Positions 1 to 6,870 of a stretch of 64,000 nucleotides of DNA are shown in pieces (position 1 is the stretch's first letter; each line of letters opens with the position of its first letter). Source of the DNA: Mycobacterium celatum (lineage in GTDB: Bacteria > Actinomycetota > Actinomycetes > Mycobacteriales > Mycobacteriaceae). The stretch is taken from the NCBI RefSeq assembly GCF_002101595.1, contig NZ_LQOM01000010.1, forward strand, positions 1 to 64,000. The letters are read 5' to 3'. A program made the position numbers and the translations under genes. The notes below the pieces were generated by a model. It made no database searches, had not been told where the DNA came from, and worked only from the letters and a program-made list of their open reading frames with translations.

Positions 1-12
1 AGCCCTGACCGC

Positions 13-290
13 CTAAACTGCCAGCCGAAGGGTCACGCGATCGAGCGAACTCTTACACCACGCCTCCGGACTTGGCCTGATCCCGTCCAGCCATGGTTGC
101 TCCGGTAGCGCTAAGTAGTTCTGCGGATTTCTGCTCAGGTGCTCACTCCACGGGTTGCCGGTGATCGCACACAGCTTGCCGATACCGACCTGTAGGGCGG
201 CCAGGTCGTCGACACGGAACGAGAGCCACATGGCTTCTCGCTGGTAGATCGGAGCATCACCCCGCCATGGTGCAGCGGAACACGCGGTAG
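13..290 (-). pseudogene. Decayed fragment of an uncharacterised protein
   Basis: The minus-strand frame has a coherent stretch (PIYQREAMWLSF, then VGIGKLCAITG, then PQNYLALPEQPWLDG) that resembles the C-terminal half of a widespread actinobacterial hypothetical family as I remember it (PMYQxEAxW, GKxxAVTGxxW, QDYxxxPxQPWLDG). After the PWLDGI segment the expected continuation is lost from this frame. A neighbouring frame holds a GVV-stop-EFA stretch that looks like the family's GVVRQF continuation with a nonsense codon. The N-terminal residues before PIYQRE are unlike the family and run into the opposite-strand gene. I infer a frameshifted, 5'-truncated relic. The family match is from memory and not verified. 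Confidence 0.35.
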
Positions 291-451
291 TTCGTGGGGG
301 CTCCATCGAGCGGTGGGTTGCATTCGGCAAAAGCGCAATTGACGACGCTTACCGGCTGCGGCTGACCGCGAGCCGACTACTCGAGACACAAGTTGTCCCG
401 GTTATCGAACAGCTCGGTCCCGAGGTTTGCCTTGAAGTACCACATGTTGTC

Positions 452-1780
452 GTGCAATCGGGACGCGTCTTTTACGCCGCGTGGTCGGTAAACGAACTCG
501 GCATTTCAGGCCGAAGCGCCACGCCGTTGGTTAACACCGACAGTGTTCTTGCACGCGTGGTGGCCCGCGAATTCCCGGCGGCCACACAACTACCCCACCC
601 CCTCGATGGGACGCCGAGCCAAGTGCAGCGTGTTGTCGCATCGATGCCACAACCACATACAGTCACGCTTGAGATGCGCTGGCATCGCATGGGGCGCGAC
701 GTTGCGGTTTCAGATGTCGGGCTTATCACCCGCACACTCAATGGAACTGCGGTCGACGAGTCGGTAACGGCGTGGGATGGCGCCGACATCACGCCGACCT
801 GGGTAGCCGAAGCCTGGGAGCCGGTACCGACGCTTCGTGCACACGCGGCGACGAACTCGGTCGAAGCCGTCATCGTCGAAATCGCGTCACTGCTTGCACT
901 GGGTATTCACGTTGACGATCAATCAGGGTGGTACGCCATATCGATCTCGCAACAAGCGCCCGCGGCGACAGCGCTCGCACGGTGGATTCGCGTCAGCGAC
1001 GCGGACGACGTCAGCGTTTTCACCGATCCGGCGAAGATCATCCGCTCATCGATAACAAACGCGACGGACGTCTCTGTCAGAGTGCACCCGCTGGGCTCTG
1101 TCAAGCCGACCTCTGGGCAGCCGCATCCCCGAACAACCTCCGATGCGCTGGCTGCCTGGTTACCGAATGCGCGGGTAGTGACACCCAACCTTGGCGAACT
1201 GCCGCAAGAAATCCGCATCTTGCTGGAGCAGCGTTTCAAGACTTCGGCGACTCGAACCACGTTGCTTATCGGTGCCCGCGTCGCGGAAGTCGTCACCGTT
1301 GAGGACGGCCAAGTCTGGCACTACGCAACGAATCTTATGCCAGGCCAGACGGATGCTCGTCGATCCGACAGCATTACACGGGTTTTGCGAGACGAAGGCG
1401 TCATCGATCGTGAGGGCCACTTTGGCCCTGACGGGTCGAAATGCCCTTACTGCGAAGGCAGGATCTGCCCAATTTGTGCAGACGATATGGCCTCATGTGA
1501 CTGTTGCAGCCAACCGATTTGCCGACGGTGCATTCATGAGCCGCAGCCCGGCCTCTGGCTCTGCCCGGCTTGCGCCACGATCCGCCCACCGACCCGCAAT
1601 GAGGCCCGTCAACATGGACGGATCGTATCGACGCGACACATGCTTATCGGAATCGACGCCCAACACGTCGTCGCTGTGGAGCATGCGAAACACCGATGGC
1701 ATCGGCGAGGAGCAGATGGCGAAAAGCACGCTATCGCTAGCCCTTCTGTCTCAAAGTTCCTAAGCGAGCGCTTGCCCTGA
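452..1780 (+). CDS. Cysteine-rich hypothetical protein, probably 5'-truncated
   Basis: Function is unknown. The product is 442 aa from a GTG start. The N-terminal 310 residues match nothing I recognise. Residues about 330-382 carry a dense cysteine cluster (CPYC, CPIC, CDCC, CRRC, CPAC), which suggests one or two zinc-ribbon or RING-like fingers, followed by a His-rich tail. The same frame stays open upstream to about base 248 and reads as normal protein there (for example RLLETQVVPVIEQLG), but that stretch has no ATG, GTG or TTG. The original start has therefore probably been lost, and the GTG used here may not be genuine. The region looks less GC-rich than the steroid genes downstream, which fits an acquired segment. 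It could be the orphaned tail of a larger system; no partner gene is present in the window. Confidence 0.5.
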   Translation: MQSGRVFYAAWSVNELGISGRSATPLVNTDSVLARVVAREFPAATQLPHPLDGTPSQVQRVVASMPQPHTVTLEMRWHRMGRDVAVSDVGLITRTLNGTAVDESVTAWDGADITPTWVAEAWEPVPTLRAHAATNSVEAVIVEIASLLALGIHVDDQSGWYAISISQQAPAATALARWIRVSDADDVSVFTDPAKIIRSSITNATDVSVRVHPLGSVKPTSGQPHPRTTSDALAAWLPNARVVTPNLGELPQEIRILLEQRFKTSATRTTLLIGARVAEVVTVEDGQVWHYATNLMPGQTDARRSDSITRVLRDEGVIDREGHFGPDGSKCPYCEGRICPICADDMASCDCCSQPICRRCIHEPQPGLWLCPACATIRPPTRNEARQHGRIVSTRHMLIGIDAQHVVAVEHAKHRWHRRGADGEKHAIASPSVSKFLSERLP

Positions 1781-1801
1781 ATCCGCCGGGGCCGCCGCCG
1801 T

Positions 1802-2218
1802 TCATCCCCACGGGTTGACCAGATGGACTCCAGTTTCCGCGAAATGTCGGGTGTTGCGTGTGGCAAGTGCCGCGCGGCGGGATGTTGCGATGCCGGCGAT
1901 CTGGACATCGCGAATCTCCACCGTGCGGCCAGCGCTCTGGCGCGTCGCTGCAATGGACCCGGCGGCGAGAGCTGCCGATTGGTCGAAGGGCTGGACACGA
2001 CCATTGAGATCCTCGGCCAGCAGTTGCGAAAACATCTGCTCAAGGCGCTTGCGGCGCCGCCCGCGTTCCAATAGCTCGATGCCGGTGCGTATTTCGAAGA
2101 CCGTGATCGAAGTAGTCCATATCGACTCGACGGGTTGATCGTCGAGCCATTCCACGACTCGCGGATCAGGGGTGCGCTGCATCAGCGCCGAGAGCACATT
2201 GGTGTCGAGCAGAATCAT
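1802..2218 (-). CDS. vapC: VapC-type PIN-domain ribonuclease toxin
   Basis: This 138 aa protein is a full-length PIN domain. The predicted active-site acids are Asp5 (LLDTN), Glu42 (FEIRTG) and Asp104 (RDVQIAG). The fourth conserved position, usually TRNxxDF, reads TRNTRHF, so the acidic residue there is replaced by His125. VapC toxins cleave tRNA, rRNA or mRNA and are blocked by the cognate antitoxin. The ATG overlaps the stop of the upstream antitoxin gene by 4 bases, so the two are translationally coupled. The assignment to the PIN/VapC family is secure; the RNA target cannot be read from sequence, and the D-to-H change may reduce activity. Confidence 0.9.
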   Translation of the reverse strand: MILLDTNVLSALMQRTPDPRVVEWLDDQPVESIWTTSITVFEIRTGIELLERGRRRKRLEQMFSQLLAEDLNGRVQPFDQSAALAAGSIAATRQSAGRTVEIRDVQIAGIATSRRAALATRNTRHFAETGVHLVNPWG

Positions 2219-2463
2219 GACTCGAACTGCGCCGGCTGTACCGGCTGGCCCCGTAGCTCGGATATCTCTTGTCTGAGGCCCACACCAGAAAAGCGGGCGG
2301 CGATGCGTGAGCCCAGCCTCGCGGGCGGTTCATCGACGCTTCGCACCGCGTTACGCAGGATTTCGCGGACCTCTTCCTCGGTACTGCGCCCGTGCTGGCG
2401 GGCCAGGCGCTGCAGTTTGTTTTTGGTGTCGTCGTCGAGCTGACGGATCAGGATCTGTGCCAC
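2215..2463 (-). CDS. vapB: FitA/VapB-type ribbon-helix-helix antitoxin
   Basis: This 82 aa protein starts at GTG. Residues 1-45 (beginning MAQILIRQLDDDTKNKLQ) have the beta-strand plus two-helix pattern of an Arc/FitA-like ribbon-helix-helix DNA-binding domain. The C-terminal part (from about residue 46) would wrap the toxin. It is the first gene of a two-gene operon with the PIN toxin directly downstream (ATGA overlap). A -10-like TAGCAT lies 6 bases before the GTG, so the mRNA is probably leaderless. A tandem octamer in the promoter is a likely autoregulatory operator. Confidence 0.88.
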   Translation of the reverse strand: MAQILIRQLDDDTKNKLQRLARQHGRSTEEEVREILRNAVRSVDEPPARLGSRIAARFSGVGLRQEISELRGQPVQPAQFES

Positions 2464-2490
2464 AACTAAATGCTATCATGCTATCAAATT
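2464..2490 (-). promoter_or_regulatory. vapBC promoter with tandem octamer operator candidate
   Basis: Directly upstream of the antitoxin start, the plus strand shows two perfect tandem copies of ATGCTATC (2470-2477 and 2478-2485) in a short AT-rich patch. On the coding strand this gives GATAGCAT twice. The proximal TAGCAT is well placed as a -10 box for transcription starting at or next to the GTG. Tandem repeats overlapping the -10 box are typical binding sites of ribbon-helix-helix antitoxin complexes; that role is inferred. Confidence 0.5.
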
Positions 2491-2621
2491 TGCGGGCCGA
2501 TCATTTCCACGCACCTTCCCCGCAGGTCAGCCACCGACCATCCCCGCGATCGACGATGGTGCGCCAATTCGCCTGATCTTTGGTCCGCAGCTGCCAATGA
2601 GCTTGGTGTACCCGTGCGCGC

Positions 2622-2876
2622 ATGACTCGCATCACGGTCGACGTGAATGACGACTGGCTCAACGCCGCCAAAGAAGTGCTCGGCACCGACACCAAGGTCG
2701 CAACCATCAATGCGGCCCTGCGTTCTTTCGCGCTGCGCACGCAAGCCCGCAAGATCGTCGCCGCTCTCGACAGTGTCCCCATGGACTTCACCGATTCGCC
2801 GAACTCGTGGCGCTACGGCGCCGGCCGCGACCTGACTCGACTCGAACAGGAGGCACGGGAACCTGAAACGGTCTGA
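2622..2876 (+). CDS. vapB: VapB-type antitoxin (second pair)
   Basis: This 84 aa protein begins [20 protein letters not shown] and continues with [18 protein letters not shown]. This is the strand-helix-helix pattern and conserved T-x-x-x-x-I-N-x-A-L motif of type II VapB antitoxins, whose N-terminus binds DNA as a ribbon-helix-helix dimer. The C-terminal tail (about residues 50-84) would normally bind the toxin's active site. The stop overlaps the start of the next gene by 1 base (TGATG), the usual vapBC arrangement. The antitoxin looks intact although its toxin is badly truncated. Confidence 0.82.
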   Translation: MTRITVDVNDDWLNAAKEVLGTDTKVATINAALRSFALRTQARKIVAALDSVPMDFTDSPNSWRYGAGRDLTRLEQEAREPETV

Positions 2877-3103
2877 TGGCGGGTGACGTCTACCTGGCCG
2901 ACACAATGAACCGGGCATTGAATGTACATCGCGAGCTGGCCACCACCAGCCAGCACCGCCATTTCCGGCTACCAGACCTGATCATAGCGGCGACAGCGGA
3001 GCTAAACGGGGCCACCGTCCTGCATTACGACGCCGATTATGACCGCATCGCCGCCGTGACAGGCCAGGCGACCGAATGGGTGGCGGCCAAGGGATCGCTG
3101 TAA
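2876..3103 (+). pseudogene. VapC toxin with large internal in-frame deletion
   Basis: The frame encodes 75 aa where VapC proteins of this type have about 130. The first residues (DVYLADT, including the first catalytic Asp, Asp9) are joined directly to [11 protein letters not shown], which in family members lies in the second half of the domain. The rest ([11 protein letters not shown] with Asp34, [15 protein letters not shown] with its acids) is the normal PIN C-terminus. About 60-70 residues are missing, including the second catalytic acid, so toxin activity is probably lost. The frame is intact, so the product may still be made and bind the antitoxin. The alignment is by eye. Confidence 0.7.
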
Positions 3104-3123
3104 TGCCCTAACCAGCTGCATGC

Positions 3124-4272
3124 TTACAGCCGCTCGATGATCGTGACGTTGGCCGTGCCGCCGCCCTCGCACATCGTCTGCAGGCCGTAGCGACCGCCGG
3201 TGCGCTCCAACGTGTTGAGCATCGTGGCGAACAGCTTGGCCCCGGTGGCGCCCAGCGGGTGACCTAAAGCGATCGCTCCGCCGTTGGGATTCACCTTTGC
3301 CGGGTCGGCCTTGATCTCCTTGAGCCAGGCCATCACCACCGGCGCGAACGCCTCGTTGATCTCGACGGTGTCGATGTCGTCGATGGACAGCCCGGTCTTC
3401 TCCAGCGCGTAGCGGGTGGCCGGGATCGGGCCGGTCAGCATGAACACCGGGTCGGCACCGCGGGCACTGATGTGGTGGATGCGGGCGCGGGGCGTGAGCT
3501 TGTGGTCCTTGACCGCCTGCTCGGAGGCCAGCAGCACCGCGCTTGCACCGTCCGAAATCTGGCTGGCCACTGCCGCAGTCAGCCGCCCGCCCTCCGACAG
3601 CGTTTTCAGCGCGGCCATCTTCTCCAGCGACGTCTCGCGCGGGCCCTCGTCGATCCGGAAACCGTCCACGTCGACGATCTCGTTGTCGAAGTGCCCGCCG
3701 CGGATCGCCGCGAGCGCGCGCTGGTGGCTGGTCAGCGCGAATCGCTCCATCTCCTCGCGGGAGATGTTCCACCGCTCGGCGATCAACTCCGCGCCGCGGA
3801 ACTGCGAAATCTCCTGGTCGCCGTAGCGGTGCAGCCAGTGCTTCGACTCGTTCGTCGGCGAGGTGAAGCCGAATTCCTTGCCCACCACCATCGCCGACGC
3901 GATCGGGATCTGGCTCATGTTCTGCATGCCACCGGCCAGGATCACATCGGCGGTCCCGGACATAATCGCTTGCGCACCAAAGGAAACCGCCTGCTGGCTG
4001 GAGCCGCATTGCCGGTCGACGGTGACGCCGGGGACCTCCTCGGGATAACCGGCCGCCAGCCACGCGTTGCGGCCGATGTTGCCGGCCTGCCCGCCGAGGG
4101 CGTCGACGCAACCGACGATCACGTCGTCCACCGCCGCGGGGTCGACGTCGACGCGGCCGAACAGCCCGTGAAAAGCGGCCACCCCCAAGTCGATCGGATG
4201 TACGCCGGCCAGTGATCCGTTGCGCTTGCCGACAGCGGTCCGCACAGCATCGATGACATAGGCCTCAGGCAT
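3124..4272 (-). CDS. fadA6: Steroid-degradation thiolase FadA6
   Basis: This acetyl-CoA acetyltransferase (382 aa) is in the KstR2 regulon and takes part in thiolytic breakdown of the cholesterol ring C/D (HIP-derived) CoA intermediates in the cytoplasm. The nucleophilic Cys89 lies in RQCGSSQQA, the active-site His in ALGHPLGATG, and the second Cys in MCEGGG, all in the usual thiolase order. I placed the start at the ATG reading MPEAYVIDAVRT, because thiolases begin this way; it overlaps the end of kstR2 by 8 bases. It is the last gene of fadE30-ipdF-kstR2-fadA6. The neighbouring ipdAB/fdxB genes found beside fadA6 in M. tuberculosis are not here; the accessory zone begins instead. Confidence 0.93.
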   Translation of the reverse strand: MPEAYVIDAVRTAVGKRNGSLAGVHPIDLGVAAFHGLFGRVDVDPAAVDDVIVGCVDALGGQAGNIGRNAWLAAGYPEEVPGVTVDRQCGSSQQAVSFGAQAIMSGTADVILAGGMQNMSQIPIASAMVVGKEFGFTSPTNESKHWLHRYGDQEISQFRGAELIAERWNISREEMERFALTSHQRALAAIRGGHFDNEIVDVDGFRIDEGPRETSLEKMAALKTLSEGGRLTAAVASQISDGASAVLLASEQAVKDHKLTPRARIHHISARGADPVFMLTGPIPATRYALEKTGLSIDDIDTVEINEAFAPVVMAWLKEIKADPAKVNPNGGAIALGHPLGATGAKLFATMLNTLERTGGRYGLQTMCEGGGTANVTIIERL

Positions 4273-4852
4273 TTTCAGCTCCTTCTTTGGTGATTCCGCC
4301 GAGCACGATGGCGAGGTATTGGCGGCCCACCTGTTCGGCGGTGAGCGGTCCGCCGGGTTGATACCAGCGCACCGACACCCAGGTGGTGTCGCGGATGAAT
4401 CGGTAAACCAGGTCGACGTCGAGGTCGGGCCGAAAATAGCCCTCTTCGATGCCTTGTCGCAGCACCTCGACCCACATCTTGCGCTGTTCTTTGTTGCGTT
4501 GCTCGATGTAGGAGAACCGCGGCTGCGACTGCAAGCGTTTGGCCTCGTCCTGGTAGATGACGACCTGCGCATGGCGGTGTTCGATCGCGTCGAACGACGC
4601 CATGAACAGTCCCTTGAGCCGCTCCAGCGGATTGGGTTCGGTGTCAACGATTTCCTGGTAGCGCGCGAATAGCCAGTCCAGAAATCCGCGCAGCACTTCG
4701 TCGACCATCTCCTCCTTGGAGGAGAAGTGGTGATACAGGCTGCCGGACAGGATGCCGGCGCCGTCGGCGATGTCGCGCACCGTGGTCGCGCGCAGGCCTC
4801 GTTCGGCCATCATCGTCGCGGCCAGTTCGAGAAGTTCCTCGCGGCGGGTCAT
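4265..4852 (-). CDS. kstR2: TetR-family repressor KstR2
   Basis: This 195 aa TetR regulator represses the second cholesterol regulon (HIP degradation) and, from published work on the M. tuberculosis protein, is released by HIP-CoA, the product of FadD3. The N-terminal helix-turn-helix is clear (ATTVRDIADGAGILSGSLY, followed by HHFSSKEEM, residues about 22-50). The C-terminal ligand/dimer domain contains VIYQDEAKRL and YLAIVLGGITKEG. The ATG overlaps the stop of ipdF (ATGA). It is co-transcribed with fadE30 and ipdF, so the operator upstream of fadE30 should make it autoregulatory. Confidence 0.95.
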   Translation of the reverse strand: MTRREELLELAATMMAERGLRATTVRDIADGAGILSGSLYHHFSSKEEMVDEVLRGFLDWLFARYQEIVDTEPNPLERLKGLFMASFDAIEHRHAQVVIYQDEAKRLQSQPRFSYIEQRNKEQRKMWVEVLRQGIEEGYFRPDLDVDLVYRFIRDTTWVSVRWYQPGGPLTAEQVGRQYLAIVLGGITKEGAENA

Positions 4853-5637
4853 GGGTGCTGGCTCGAAACCGAAATCACTTCTCCAGTCAGGTAACTGGAG
4901 TAGTCACTGGCGAGGAAGGCGATCGTGGCCGCCACCTCCCACGGCTCGGCGGCCCGCCCGAACGCCTCCTCGGCCGACAGCCGGTCGAGCAGCTCCGGCG
5001 AACTGGTCTTGTCCAGGAACTTGTGCCGGGCGATGCTGGGTGACACCGCGTTGATCCGCACGCCGTAGTCGACGGCCTCGATCGCGCTGCACCGTGTCAA
5101 CGCCATCACGCCGGCTTTGGCTGCGGCGTAGTGCGCCTGCGAATGCTGTGCCCGCCAACCCAATACGCTGGCGTTGTTGACGATCACGCCGCCATGGTCG
5201 GCGTCGCGGAAGTAGCGCAGCGCCGCCCGGGTGGCTCGGAACACCGACGAGAGCGTGACGTCGAGCACCCGGTCCCATTCTTCGTCGGTCATGTCGACCA
5301 CCGGGGTCTGCCCGCCCAGCCCGGCGTTGTTGACCAGGACGTCGACGCGGCCCAATCGCGCCGTGGCCGAGGCGATCAGGGCGTCGACCTGCACGCTGGA
5401 GGTGACGTCGCACAGCACGTGCTCCACCCGGCCGAGGCCCAGCGCGGAGAGCTCGTCGGCGATCTCGGTGAGGCGCCGTTCGTGGTGGTCGGAGACGACG
5501 ACGTCGGCGCCCTCGAGCAGCGCGCGGCGCGCGGTCGCCGATCCGATGCCGGTGCCCGCCGCCGCGGTGACGATCACGACTTTCCCGGTCAGAAGTCCGT
5601 GTCCGTCAATCTCTTTCGGCGCGACGGCTAACGTCAT
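4849..5637 (-). CDS. ipdF: Short-chain dehydrogenase IpdF (Rv3559c type)
   Basis: This is a classical short-chain dehydrogenase/reductase of 262 aa. It has the nucleotide-binding loop TAAAGTGIGSA (about residues 24-34), the NNAG motif, and the catalytic Ser and YxxxK (NNASVLGW, then HYAAAKAG). Synteny with Rv3559c identifies it as IpdF, the dehydrogenase acting on the ring hydroxyl of HIP-CoA-series intermediates in cholesterol ring C/D catabolism. The exact substrate is family knowledge and not visible here. It is coupled on both sides by ATGA overlaps (fadE30 upstream, kstR2 downstream). The PPE64 gene that interrupts this spot in M. tuberculosis is absent. Confidence 0.88.
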   Translation of the reverse strand: MTLAVAPKEIDGHGLLTGKVVIVTAAAGTGIGSATARRALLEGADVVVSDHHERRLTEIADELSALGLGRVEHVLCDVTSSVQVDALIASATARLGRVDVLVNNAGLGGQTPVVDMTDEEWDRVLDVTLSSVFRATRAALRYFRDADHGGVIVNNASVLGWRAQHSQAHYAAAKAGVMALTRCSAIEAVDYGVRINAVSPSIARHKFLDKTSSPELLDRLSAEEAFGRAAEPWEVAATIAFLASDYSSYLTGEVISVSSQHP

Positions 5638-6782
5638 CCTTTAACCTCTCGGGGTAGGCCGAGCACCCGCTCGGCGATGATGTTCCGCTGGATCTCGTTG
5701 GAGCCGCCGTAGATGGTGTCGGCGCGGGTGAACAGGTAGAGCCGCTGCCACTCGTCGAAGTCACCGTCGGCCAACACCAGGCCGGCCTTGCCCTGCACTT
5801 CCATCGCGATCTCGCCGAGTTCTCGATGCCAGTTGGCCCACAACAGCTTTGACACGTTGTCTTGTCCGGGCTGCTCAGCGTCCATGGTCGCCAGCGCGTA
5901 CGACCGCATCGCCCGTAGGCCCGCCCAGGATCGGGTGAGCCGTTCGCGGATCAACGGATCATCGGCGGCGCCAGTGCGTTTGGCGAGTTCCACCACGCCG
6001 TTCAGCTCGCGCGCGTAGACGATCTGCTGCCCGAGCGTCGACACCCCGCGCTCGAAGGTCAGGGTGCCCATCGCCACCCGCCACCCGTCGCCGGGCGCGC
6101 CGACCACCAGGTCGGCGTCGGTGCGGGCGTCGTCGAAGAACACCTCGTTGAACTCCGAGTCGCCGGTCAGCTGCACGATGGGCCGGATCTGCACCCCGGG
6201 CTGGTCCAGCGGCACCAGCAGATACGACAACCCGGCGTGGCGCTTGGAGCCCTTCTCGGTGCGCGCGATCACGAAGCACCACTGCGCCCAGTGCGCCAGC
6301 GACGTCCACACCTTCTGCCCGTTGATCACCCACTGGTCGCCGTCGAGCACCGCCGTGGTGGACACATTCGCCAGGTCGCTGCCCGCGCCCGGCTCGGAGT
6401 AGCCCTGGCACCACAGTTCGGTGACGTCGAGGATCCGCGGCAGAAACCGGCGCTGCTGGTCGGGTGTGCCGTATTCGATCAGCGTCGGCCCGAGCAGCTC
6501 CTCACCGAAGTGGTTGACCTTGGCGGGCGCGTTGGCGATCGCGTATTCCTCGTAGAACGCGACCCGGTGCGCGACCGACAGGCCGCGTCCGCCGTGCTCG
6601 ACGGGCCAGCCCAGGCAGGTCAGCCCGGCCTTGGCGAGATGCTGGTTCCAGGCGCGGCGCTCTTCGAACGCCTCGTGCTCGCGTCCCGGACCGCCGAGGC
6701 CCTTGAGCTTGGCGAATTCGCCGACCAGGTTCTCGGCCAGCCACTCCCGGACCTCGGCCCGGAACTCCTCGACCTGCTGCAC
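5634..6782 (-). CDS. fadE30: Acyl-CoA dehydrogenase FadE30
   Basis: This 382 aa flavin-dependent acyl-CoA dehydrogenase catalyses, by orthology to Rv3560c, the first beta-oxidation step on the propionyl side chain of HIP-CoA made by FadD3. Visible family features are the FAD/substrate segment WCQGYSEPGAGSDLA, the INGQKVWTS strand and the C-terminal YGGSNEIQRNIIAERVLGLPR signature. It starts at GTG, as the first gene of the minus-strand operon. The gap to the divergent fadD3 contains the KstR2 operator at 6799-6812, 17 bases upstream of this start, so repression is expected. Family and role are secure. Confidence 0.94.
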   Translation of the reverse strand: MQQVEEFRAEVREWLAENLVGEFAKLKGLGGPGREHEAFEERRAWNQHLAKAGLTCLGWPVEHGGRGLSVAHRVAFYEEYAIANAPAKVNHFGEELLGPTLIEYGTPDQQRRFLPRILDVTELWCQGYSEPGAGSDLANVSTTAVLDGDQWVINGQKVWTSLAHWAQWCFVIARTEKGSKRHAGLSYLLVPLDQPGVQIRPIVQLTGDSEFNEVFFDDARTDADLVVGAPGDGWRVAMGTLTFERGVSTLGQQIVYARELNGVVELAKRTGAADDPLIRERLTRSWAGLRAMRSYALATMDAEQPGQDNVSKLLWANWHRELGEIAMEVQGKAGLVLADGDFDEWQRLYLFTRADTIYGGSNEIQRNIIAERVLGLPREVKG

Positions 6783-6798
6783 CCCTGTAGGCTAACCT

Positions 6799-6812
6799 AC
6801 CAAGCACTTGCT
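6799..6812. promoter_or_regulatory. KstR2 operator
   Basis: The 14-mer ACCAAGCACTTGCT fits the published KstR2 consensus AnCAAGnnCTTGnT at every fixed position. It lies between the divergent fadE30 and fadD3 genes, 17 bases from the fadE30 start and 59 bases from the fadD3 start. One site can therefore repress both arms, including kstR2 itself in the fadE30 operon. Confidence 0.9.
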
Positions 6813-6870
6813 TTGTTAGTCCGGTGACGAATTCGCGGAAGAGCCGGGCGTTAAGTCCAGAGGAGCGTCG

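Noticed and set aside
3097..3130. GCTGTAA/TTACAGC inverted repeat between the truncated vapC and fadA6
   Set aside because: Only 7 bp with a 20-base loop, and both arms overlap the stop codons; too weak to call a terminator.
3002..4111. Long minus-strand reading frame, Arg/Gly-rich, overlapping fadA6
   Set aside because: Shadow frame of a high-GC gene; no recognisable motifs, while fadA6 has a complete thiolase active site in the other frame.
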